In this document: in pieces, positions 41,501 through 48,513 of the stretch
Position numbering within the stretch: the first letter of the stretch is position 1
Layout: every line of letters starts with the position of its first letter
IMG/VR virus record: IMGVR_UViG_3300025543_005566
Coordinates: 1 to 60,409 of that record
Length of the DNA stretch: 60,409 bases
Source: a virus
Direction: 5' to 3' (one strand)
Notes under the pieces: generated by a model
Databases searched by the model: none
Told to the model about the DNA's origin: nothing
The model's input: only the letters and a program-made list of their open reading frames with translations
Program-made: the position numbers and the translations under genes

Positions 41501-44500
41501 CTAGTACCTGATGAACCATTAATACCTGAAGTACCCGAAGAACCACTGGTGCCTGAAGAACCTGATGTACCTGATGAACCTGAAGTACCTGAAGCACCTG
41601 CCATACCCGAGGAACCTGAGGTACCTGAAGAGCCACTTCCACCTGTAGCTCCTGAGGTACCTGAAGAGCCACTAGTGCCTGAAGAACCACTAGTACCTGA
41701 AGAACCTGATGAACCTGCAGTACCTGATGTACCTGAAGAACCTGATGTTCCTGAGGCTCCTGTCATACCTGATGAACCCGAAGTGCCTGAAGAACCACTA
41801 GTACCTGAAGAGCCTGAGGTGCCTGATGAGCCACTTTCACCTGTTGCTCCTGATGAACCTGATGTACCCGATGAACCTGAAGTACCTGAAGAGCCGTCTA
41901 TACCTGAAGTACCTGATGAACCACTTGTACCTGAAGAACCATCTATACCTGAAGTACCTGAAGAACCACTAGTACCTGAGGAACCTGAAGTACCTGAGGA
42001 ACCTGAAGTACCTGAAGCTCCTGTCATACCTGAAGAGCCTGAGGTACCTGAGGAACCTGATAAACCTGATGTACCTGATGTACCTGAAGAACCACTGGTG
42101 CCTGAAGAACCACTAGTACCTGATGAACCCGAAGTGCCTGAAGAACCTGATGTACCTGAAGAACCTGATGTTCCTGAGGCTCCTGTCATACCTGAAGAAC
42201 CTGATGTGCCTGAAGAACCACTTATGCCTGAAGTACCTGATGAACCTGCAGCACCTGAAGTACCCGAAGAACCATCTATACCTGATGTTCCTGAAGAGCC
42301 TGAGGTACCTGAGGAACCTGATACACCTGATGTACCTGATGTACCTGAAGAACCACTAGTACCTGAGGAGCCACTGGTGCCTGAAGAACCTGATGTACCT
42401 GAAGAACCTGATGTGCCTGAAGCTCCAGTCATACCTGAAGAACCTGATGTACCTGATGAACCCGATATACCTGATGTACCTGATGTACCTGAAGAACCAG
42501 ATATACCTGAAGAGCCTGATGTACCTGAAGAACCTGAGGTACCTGATGAACCATTTATACCTGAAGTACCGGATGAACCACTAGTACCTGAAGAGCCTGA
42601 TGTACCTGAAGAACCTGAGGTGCCCGATGAACCATCTATACCTGAAGTGCCTGATGAGCCTGATGTACCAGAGGTTCCTGATGAACCCGATGCCCCTGGG
42701 GCTCCTGCTAAGTTTAAACACCATTCTATAGTACCTGAGAATGTTCCCGTGTAAGTTAAATTAATTAATACTATTACCCCTGAATTGGGAGTATAACTAT
42801 CTACTGTTCCTTCAATAAATTGGGTAGCACTATGTGCTAATATTACATTCTGTCCTGCGGTATAAGCTAAATCAGTAGCAAAAGTTAAAGTAAGTGATGG
42901 TGGAGGGGTACCACTAGTAATAGTTTGATTTGCACAATCCGCGTATACATCACCATCCGCTCCAGCAGCTCCTGAAGAACCTGAAGTGCCTGAAGTGCCT
43001 GAAGAACCATCTATACCTGAAGTGCCTGATGAGCCTGATGTGCCTGATGAACCACTAGTACCTGAAGAACCTGATGTACCTGAAGCTCCAGTCATACCTG
43101 AAGAACCTGATGTACCTGATGAACCCGATATACCTGAAGTACCTGATGAACCTGCAGTACCTGATGTACCTGAAGAACCTGAAGTGCCTGAGGCTCCTGT
43201 CATACCTGATGAACCCGAAGTGCCTGAAGAACCACTAATACCTGAAGAACCCGAAGTACCTGATGTACCTGATGAACCTGATGTACCCGATGAACCTGAG
43301 GTGCCTGAAGAGCCGTCTATACCTGAAGTACCTGATGAACCACTTGTACCTGAAGAACCATCTATACCTGAAGTACCTGAAGAACCACTAGTACCTGAGG
43401 AACCTGAAGTGCCTGAAGAACCTGATGTGCCTGAGGCACCTGTCATACCTGAGGAACCTGAGGTACCTGAAGAGCCACTTTCACCTGTAGCTCCTGATGT
43501 GCCTGAAGAACCACTAATGCCTGAAGAGCCACTGGTGCCTGAAGAACCTGAAGTACCTGAAGAACCTGAAGTACCTGAAGCACCTGTTATACCCGAGGAA
43601 CCTGAAGTTCCTGAAGAGCCACTTTCACCTGTAGCTCCTGAGGTGCCTGATGAACCTGACGTACCTGATGAACCTGATGTGCCTGATGAGCCATCCTCAC
43701 CTGTAGCCCCTGAAGTACCTGACGAACCTGATGTACCTGAAGAACCACTAGTGCCTGAAGAACCATCTATACCTGAAGTGCCTGAGGAGCCTGAAGTACC
43801 CGATGAGCCTGATGTGCCTGAAGAACCACTATCCCCTGTAGCTCCTGATGTACCCGAGGAACCACTAGTACCCGAAGAACCAGAAGTACCTGAGGCTCCA
43901 GTCATACCTGATGAACCACTAGTACCTGATGAACCGCTAACACCTGAAGAGCCTGAAGTGCCTGAAGTGCCTGAAGAACCTGAAGTACCTGATGAACCGC
44001 TAAAACCTGAGGAGCCACTAGTACCTGAAGTACCTGATGAACCACTAGTACCTGATGAACCACTAGTACCTGATGAGCCTGAAGTACCCGATGAACCTGA
44101 TGTACCAGAGGTACCTGATGAACCACTAATACCTGATGAGCCTGAAGTACCCGATGAACCTGATGTACCTGAAGAACCACTAGTACCTGAAGAACCTGAT
44201 GTACCCGAAGTACCTGAGGAGCCTGAAATACCCGATGAGCCTGATGTACCTGAAGTTCCCGATGAGCCCGAAATACCTGAGGAGCCTGATGTACCCGAAG
44301 CACCTGTCATACCTGATGAACCGGAGGTGCCTGAAGAGCCACTAATACCTGATGAACCACTGGTGCCTGCAGAACCACTAGTACCTGATGAACCTGAAGT
44401 ACCCGATGTACCCGATGAACCTGATGTACCAGAGGTACCTGATGAACCACTAATGCCTGATGAGCCTGAAGTACCTGATGAACCTGAGGAACCACTAGTA

Positions 44501-47500
44501 CCTGAGGAACCTGATGAGCCTGAAATGCCTGAACTACCTGAAGTTCCTGAAGAACCTGAAACACCTGAGGTGCCTGAAGAACCTGAGCTGCCTGAAGTAC
44601 CTGATGAACCTGATGTGCCTGAGGCCCCTGTCATACCTGATGAACCACTAGTACCTGAAGAGCCTGATGTACCCGAAGTACCTGAGGAGCCACTAATACC
44701 TATGGCGCCTGAGGTGCCTGAGGTGCCTGATGAACCTGATGAACCTGAGGTGCCTGAGGAACCACTAATACCTGATGTGCCTGAAGAACCTGAAGTACCT
44801 GAGGCACCTGTCATACCTGAAGAACCTGATGTGCCTGAAGAACCACTTATGCCTGAAGTACCTGATGAACCTGCAGCACCTGAAGTGCCTGATGAACCTG
44901 AGATACCTGATGTTCCTGAAGAACCTGAGATACCCGATGTACCCGAAGAACCTGATGCTCCGGGGGCTCCCGCTAGGTTTATACACCATTGTTGAGAACC
45001 ACTAAAAGTCCCTGTAGAAGAGGTAACTATAATACTAATGCCCCCTGTTCCCGAATTATAGGACCCAACCGTTCCTTCAATTAGGTTATTAACATTACCT
45101 GGGGTAGCCAATATTATACTTTGTCCCGTTGTATAAGCTAATCCAATTCCTATAACAAGATTAAGGGTACCCGAAGCGGGGGAAGTGAGGGATTGGGTAC
45201 TACAATTGGCGTATATGTCACCATCCTCACCTGATGAACCCGAAGTACCCGAAGAACCACTAGTACCTGAAGAACCTGATGTACCTGAAGAACCTGATGT
45301 TCCTGAGGCACCTGTCATACCTGAAGAACCTGATGTGCCTGAGGAACCTGAAGTACCTGATGAGCCAGCTGTACCTGAGGTACCAGATGAGCCTGATGTG
45401 CCTGAAGAGCCACTAGTACCTGAAGAACCACTAGTGCCGGAAGAACCACTAGTACCTGAAGAGCCACTAGTACCTGAAGAGCCACTAGTACCTGAGGAAC
45501 CCGAGATACCACTAGTGCCTGAGGAACCACTAGTACCTGATGTACCTGAGGAACCACTAATACCCGATGTACCTGAAGAACCTGAAGTGCCAGATGAACC
45601 CGAAGTGCCTGAAGTTCCTGAAGAGCCATTTATCCCAGAGGTGCCGGAAGAACCTGAGGTACCCGAAGATCCTGAAGTGCCAGATGAACCATCGATACCC
45701 GAAGTACCTGATGAACCTGATGTGCCCGAAGCCCCCGTCATTCCTGAGGAACCTGAGGTGCCTGATGATCCTGAAGAGCCGGCGGTGCCTGAGGTACCTG
45801 AAGAACCACTAGTACCTGAAGAACCTGAGGTACCTGAAGAACCATCTATACCTGAGGTACCTGATGATCCTGAAGAGCCGGAGGTGCCTGAGGTTCCTGA
45901 AGAACCACTAGTACCTGAAGAACCTGAGGCACCTGAAGAGCCTGATGTACCAGAGGTACCTGATGAACCACTAATGCCTGATGAGCCTGAAGTACCTGAT
46001 GAACCTGATGTACCTGAAGAACCACTAGTGCCTGAAGAACCACTAGTACCTGCAGAACCGCTAGTACCTGAAGAGCCTGAAGTACCTGAAGTACCCGAAG
46101 AACCGTCTATACCTGAGGTACCCGACGATCCTGATGAACCTGAGGTGCCTGAAGAACCTGATGTGCCTGAAGAACCACTAGTACCTGCCGAACCGCTAGT
46201 ACCTGAAGAGCCTGAAGTACCTGATGCACCCGTCATACCCGAAGAACCTGAAGTACCTGATGAACCTGCAGTACCTGAAGAGCCATCTATGCCTGAAGTG
46301 CCCGATGAACCTGAAGTGCCTGATGAACCACTAATACCTGATGAACCACTAGTACCTGAAGTGCCTGATGAACCACTAGTACCTGATGTGCCTGATGAGC
46401 CACTAGTACCTGAAGAGCCACTGATGCCTGATGATCCCGATGTGCCTGAGCTACCTGAGGTGCCTGAGGAGCCTGAAAAACCTGAAGTGCCTGATGAGCC
46501 GGATGTACCTGATGTACCTGATGAGCCTGAAGAACCACTAGTACCTGAAGAACCTGAGGTACCTGAAGAGCCATCTATACCTGAAGTACCCGAAGAACCA
46601 CTAGTACCTGAGGAACCATCTATACCTGAGGTGCCTGAGGAACCTGAGGAACCTGAGGTACCTGACGAACCTGATGAGCCTGATGAACCCGAGGTACCTG
46701 AGGCACCTGTCATACCTGAAGAACCTGAAGTACCTGATGAGCCTGATTCTCCAGATGTACCTGAAGTACCTGATGAACCTGATATTCCAGATGAACCTGA
46801 AGTACCTGATGAACCTGATGTGCCTGAAGAACCTGAAGAACCTGAAGTGCCTGAGGAACCGTCTATGCCTGAGGTACCTGAAGAACCTGAAGAACCTGAA
46901 GTACCAGATGAACCTGAAGTACCCGATGAACCCGATATACCTGAAGTGCCCGATGAGCCTGAGGTGCCAGATGAGCCTGAGGAGCCAGATGTGCCCGAAC
47001 TACCTGAAGTACCTGAAGAACCGGATGTACCTGAAGCACCTGTCATACCTGATGAACCGCTAGTACCCGATGAACCCGATGATCCTGAAGTGCCTGAAGT
47101 GCCTGATGATCCTGCTGCTCCTGGAGCTCCCTCTAGGTTTATACACCATTGTAGAGAAGTAGGGGTAGGCCAATTCCCTGTTTGGGAAGTAATATCGATT
47201 TCTATATCCCCATTTGATGAGTTATATGAATTAACTATTCCTACTATATACTGTGTGGCACTATATGCTAGTATTACAGTTTGACCTACTGTATATGCTA
47301 GTCCTGCGGCTATGTTTATATTAAGGGGGTCTCCAGGGGGATCGGTAATGGTTTGAGTGCTACAATCGGCATATATGTCACCATCTTCACCAGATGAACC
47401 CGAAGTGCCTGAAGTACCTGAAGTACCTGAGGAGCCTTCGGCACCCGATGATCCTGATGTACCTGATGAGCCGCTTCCTCCTCCTCCTGTTCCGTCATTA

Positions 47501-47874
47501 TAATCTAATACAATACAAACTTCTTCCTCAGCATTTAATGGAAAATTACCAGATTGAGCACTAGCTCCTGCAGTTATTGTAAAAGATATATAATTAGTAT
47601 TATCCGTTACAGCTGTGTAAGGAAAAACTGCGTAGTTAGCAGGATATTTTTTACTGTGTATTGTTAAATTACCTTTAGTACTATCTTTTAGGTAATCCGA
47701 TATGTTAATATTATTAAGGTCCGATATGTTAATATCAACACGAGTTGTATTTCTAACATCTAAACTACTATAAAGACTTAATCTACCAGGGGAGGGGATT
47801 GTAGAGGGAGTTGAAACCTTGTAAGGTATACAAAATGCTCCTAAATCTCTATCTATAATAAATTTTTGTGCCAT
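38524..47874 (-). CDS. Giant collagen-like (Gly-X-Y) fibre protein (3,116 aa)
   Basis: Layout: a non-repetitive N-terminal domain (about 1-130) that probably attaches to the virion; then four globular modules of about 88 residues, each followed by 450-660 residues of uninterrupted GXY triplets, mainly GSS and GTS with GMT, GAS, GID, GIS, GAT and GES; and a 247-residue C-terminal domain (TSITENWSILDSV to FRIFNDL). Gly at every third place predicts a collagen-like triple helix, but with almost no proline and with Ser/Thr in nearly all X and Y sites. The modules share DIYAxC and WCINLAGAPG. About 800 triplets would extend well over 600 nm. Ser/Thr O-glycosylation could replace proline in stabilising it; a glycosyltransferase gene lies downstream. 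Confidence 0.9.
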   Translation of the reverse strand: MAQKFIIDRDLGAFCIPYKVSTPSTIPSPGRLSLYSSLDVRNTTRVDINISDLNNINISDYLKDSTKGNLTIHSKKYPANYAVFPYTAVTDNTNYISFTITAGASAQSGNFPLNAEEEVCIVLDYNDGTGGGGSGSSGTSGSSGAEGSSGTSGTSGTSGSSGEDGDIYADCSTQTITDPPGDPLNINIAAGLAYTVGQTVILAYSATQYIVGIVNSYNSSNGDIEIDITSQTGNWPTPTSLQWCINLEGAPGAAGSSGTSGTSGSSGSSGTSGSSGMTGASGTSGSSGTSGSSGTSGSSGSSGTSGSSGTSGISGSSGTSGSSGTSGSSGSSGTSGIDGSSGTSGSSGSSGTSGSSGTSGSSGISGSSGTSGTSGESGSSGTSGSSGMTGASGTSGSSGSSGSSGTSGSSGSSGTSGIDGSSGTSGSSGTSGIDGSSGTSGSSGTSGSSGSSGTSGTSGSSGTSGFSGSSGTSGSSGTSGSSGISGSSGTSGSSGTSGTSGSSGTSGTSGSSGISGSSGTSGSSGTSGIDGSSGTAGSSGTSGSSGMTGASGTSGSSGTSGSAGTSGSSGTSGSSGTSGSSGSSGTSGIDGSSGTSGTSGSSGTSGSAGTSGSSGTSGSSGTSGSSGTSGSSGISGSSGTSGTSGSSGASGSSGTSGSSGTSGTSGSSGSSGTSGIDGSSGTSGSSGTSGSSGTSGTAGSSGSSGTSGSSGMTGASGTSGSSGTSGIDGSSGTSGSSGTSGSSGTSGINGSSGTSGTSGSSGTSGSSGTSGISGSSGTSGTSGSSGTSGISGSSGTSGSSGTSGSSGTSGSSGTSGSSGTSGSSGTSGSSGTSGTAGSSGTSGSSGTSGSSGMTGASGTSGSSGTSGSSGTSGSSGTSGSSGEDGDIYANCSTQSLTSPASGTLNLVIGIGLAYTTGQSIILATPGNVNNLIEGTVGSYNSGTGGISIIVTSSTGTFSGSQQWCINLAGAPGASGSSGTSGISGSSGTSGISGSSGTSGAAGSSGTSGISGSSGTSGSSGMTGASGTSGSSGTSGISGSSGTSGSSGSSGTSGTSGAIGISGSSGTSGTSGSSGTSGSSGMTGASGTSGSSGTSGSSGSSGTSGVSGSSGTSGSSGISGSSGSSGTSGSSGSSGTSGSSGISGSSGTSGTSGSSGTSGTSGSSGTSGSAGTSGSSGISGSSGTSGSSGMTGASGTSGSSGISGSSGTSGTSGSSGISGSSGTSGTSGSSGTSGSSGTSGSSGTSGSSGISGSSGTSGTSGSSGTSGSSGTSGSSGTSGSSGTSGTSGSSGFSGSSGTSGSSGTSGTSGSSGVSGSSGTSGSSGMTGASGTSGSSGTSGSSGTSGATGDSGSSGTSGSSGTSGSSGTSGIDGSSGTSGSSGTSGSSGTSGATGEDGSSGTSGSSGTSGSSGTSGATGESGSSGTSGSSGITGASGTSGSSGTSGSSGTSGSSGISGSSGTSGATGESGSSGTSGSSGMTGASGTSGSSGTSGSSGTSGSSGTSGIDGSSGTSGSSGTSGIDGSSGTSGSSGTSGSSGTSGTSGSSGISGSSGTSGSSGMTGASGTSGSSGTSGTAGSSGTSGISGSSGTSGSSGMTGASGTSGSSGTSGSSGTSGSSGTSGIDGSSGTSGTSGSSGAAGADGDVYADCANQTITSGTPPPSLTLTFATDLAYTAGQNVILAHSATQFIEGTVDSYTPNSGVIVLINLTYTGTFSGTIEWCLNLAGAPGASGSSGTSGTSGSSGTSGIDGSSGTSGSSGTSGSSGTSGSSGTSGINGSSGTSGSSGTSGSSGISGSSGTSGTSGISGSSGTSGSSGMTGASGTSGSSGTSGSSGTSGSSGTSGSSGTSGTSGVSGSSGTSGSSGTSGIDGSSGTSGAAGSSGTSGISGSSGTSGSSGMTGASGTSGSSGTSGSSGTSGSSGTSGSSGTSGSSGTSGTSGLSGSSGTSGSSGMTGASGTSGSSGTSGSSGTSGSSGTSGIDGSSGTSGSSGTSGIDGSSGTSGSSGTSGSSGATGESGSSGTSGSSGTSGSSGTSGSSGMTGASGTSGSSGTSGTAGSSGSSGTSGSSGTSGSSGTSGATGGSGSSGTSGSSGMAGASGTSGSSGTSGSSGTSGSSGTSGINGSSGTSGSSGTSGSSGTSGSSGTGGSSGTSGIDGSSGTSGSSGTSGSSGMTGASGTSGSSGTSGSSGTSGSSGSSGISGTSGSSGTSGSSGTSGSSGTSGTSGTSGSSGMTGASGTSGSSGTSGIDGSSGTSGTSGTSGSSGTSGSSGTSGSSGMTGASGTSGSSGTSGSSGTSGIDGSSGTSGSSGTSGSSGTSGSSGASGTDGDIYAACVNNLTISNPPSSPLTIAIGSGLAYTAGQNIILAIDSSNFIEGTVNNYNSGTGNIEINVTSSTGSWSSITSYTWCINLAGAPGASGSSGTSGSSGTSGTSGIDGSSGTSGSSGTSGSSGSSGTSGSSGMTGASGTSGSSGTSGSSGTSGSSGTSGSSGTSGLSGTSGSSGTSGIAGIDGSSGTSGSSGMTGASGTSGSSGTSGSSGSSGTSGTSGSSGTSGSSGTSGIDGSSGTSGSSGTSGIDGSSGTSGSSGTSGIDGSSGTSGSSGTSGIDGSSGTSGSSGTSGIDGSSGTSGSSGTSGIDGSSGTSGSSGTSGIDGTSGSSGSSGTDGSSGTSGSSGTSGIDGSSGTSGSSGTSGIDGSSGTSGSSGTSGIDGSSGTSGSSGTSGIDGSSGTSGSSGTSGIDGSSGTSGSSGTSGIDGSSGTSGSSGTSGISGSSGTSGSSGTSGSSGTSGSSGMTGASGTSGSSGTSGSSGTSGSSGTSGSSGTSGISGSSGTSGSSGTSGSSGMTGASGTSGSSGTSGSSGTSGSSGTSGSSGTSGTSITENWSILDSVPAGSVGNPGTDIFNTGLSFGTFDVVEFDGMVILKGNNSGTGTVADPFIRAGATLKFTGTLWAFLSKNYLYDFTITEVDGTFVSQSVTTEIAQTQLISIVATDPGNKTQGSYGPVGITGGGTGAQATVVIGNTGLATSIIVTDGGSGYSTTTAITIDGADIGGTTSTDDVVLNLTIPYLVPEYTKSRLNLEQIYIQAEDVDVTNNILRFKVYNTLDYSLFYKHSLTFRIFNDL
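39263..40639 (-). repeat. Collagen-like arm 4
   Basis: GXY-coding repeat, about 455 residues, rich in GIDGSSGTSGSSGTS units; precedes the C-terminal domain. Confidence 0.85.
40640..40912 (-). repeat. Globular fibre module 4 of 4
   Basis: Encodes GDIYAACVNNLTISNPPSSP and, at its end, YTWCINLAGAPG; two conserved Cys could form a disulfide. Confidence 0.8.
40913..42689 (-). repeat. Collagen-like arm 3
   Basis: About 590 residues of GXY triplets (GSS/GTS with GMTGAS and GATGES units). Confidence 0.85.
42690..42965 (-). repeat. Globular fibre module 3 of 4
   Basis: Encodes GDVYADCANQTITSGTPPPS ending IEWCLNLAGAPG; homologous to modules 1, 2 and 4. Confidence 0.8.
42966..44959 (-). repeat. Collagen-like arm 2
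   Basis: About 665 residues of GXY triplets; the longest arm. Confidence 0.85.
44960..45231 (-). repeat. Globular fibre module 2 of 4
   Basis: Encodes GDIYANCSTQSLTSPASGTL ending QQWCINLAGAPG. Confidence 0.8.
45232..47124 (-). repeat. Collagen-like arm 1
   Basis: About 630 residues of GXY triplets. Synonymous codons vary freely between units, so the repeat is maintained at protein level. Confidence 0.85.
47125..47388 (-). repeat. Globular fibre module 1 of 4
   Basis: Encodes GDIYADCSTQTITDPPGDPL ending LQWCINLEGAPG; preceded by a short GXY linker after the N-terminal domain. Confidence 0.8.
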
Positions 47875-47893
47875 AGATTAGTGGTTCTTCGTT

Positions 47894-47901
47894 ATAAATA
47901 T
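47894..47901 (-). promoter_or_regulatory. Phage promoter motif before the giant fibre gene
   Basis: Coding strand TTGAATATTTATAACGAAG, 19 bases before the ATG. Confidence 0.55.
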
Positions 47902-48498
47902 TCAAGGTTTATAGTACCTTAAATATTTCTCTTGAAGATATTTTCCTAATCCATAAAAACCTTCATTTTTTTCTTTTAATTTTACTATACTATGATTTGT
48001 ACGATATACTTGATTTTCATCTCCTGTTAATGTCCAAGGTATATTAAAAGGTACCCAGTTTTGGAAATCTATAGTTGGACTATTTTGAACTAATGCGTTA
48101 TAGTCAGATTCGGAAGTTTCTAAATAAATAAATTCATTTCTACTTTTACAAAAAAATCTTCTAAATTCACCAAGTTGGTAATCCTGTTCAGTGGGTTGTG
48201 TAAAGAATAGTTGGGGGGAATTTCGTAAATTATTTCCTGAGATTCCTCTTAAGAGTTTATAATTTTCATTTTCAACATTGTCTTTAATATAGACTTGAGT
48301 TTGGTTAGCTTGTACTGGTTCAGGAATTGGGATTAGGAGTCTATTGGGTTTATTATCAGGATTTTTTCCTGTAAATAATTGGCCCTTATATGTTTTGTAG
48401 TAGTACCCAATGTAAGGTTGGGTTGTTCCTTTGATTACATAGTTCTTTCCCGCAGTATACAGATTAGTTTGAATTCTACTTTTGGGAACATAGGGCAT
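47902..48498 (-). CDS. Virion protein, probably baseplate or fibre connector (198 aa)
   Basis: No named family recognised. It starts MPYVPKSRIQTNLYTAGKNY and continues with an aromatic-rich segment PYIGYYYKTYKGQLFTGKNP, a layout I associate with tail proteins of large environmental phages that bridge baseplate and fibres. It has no signal peptide or membrane helix. It lies between the large baseplate-type gene and the giant fibre gene, with the phage promoter motif 4 bases before its ATG, so a structural role is likely. Confidence 0.6.
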   Translation of the reverse strand: MPYVPKSRIQTNLYTAGKNYVIKGTTQPYIGYYYKTYKGQLFTGKNPDNKPNRLLIPIPEPVQANQTQVYIKDNVENENYKLLRGISGNNLRNSPQLFFTQPTEQDYQLGEFRRFFCKSRNEFIYLETSESDYNALVQNSPTIDFQNWVPFNIPWTLTGDENQVYRTNHSIVKLKEKNEGFYGLGKYLQEKYLRYYKP

Positions 48499-48502
48499 AT
48501 TG

Positions 48503-48510
48503 ATAAATAT
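48503..48510 (-). promoter_or_regulatory. Phage promoter motif before the 198-residue gene
   Basis: Coding strand TTAATATTTATCAATATG, identical to the site at 3680-3687, 4 bases before the ATG. Confidence 0.52.
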
Positions 48511-48513
48511 TAA

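Noticed and set aside
39263-47124. Repeat array considered as a CRISPR or satellite DNA
   Set aside because: No constant repeat with unique spacers; synonymous variation keeps a Gly-X-Y frame, so it is protein-coding.
39080-47284. Four long plus-strand open frames (531-699 codons) reading PEVPDEPLVPEEP-type repeats
   Set aside because: They are the antisense of the Gly-X-Y repeat. Codons for Gly-Ser/Thr-Ser read backwards give Pro, Glu, Asp and Val with few stops, so length is a composition effect. They lack starts with promoters and run against all other genes.
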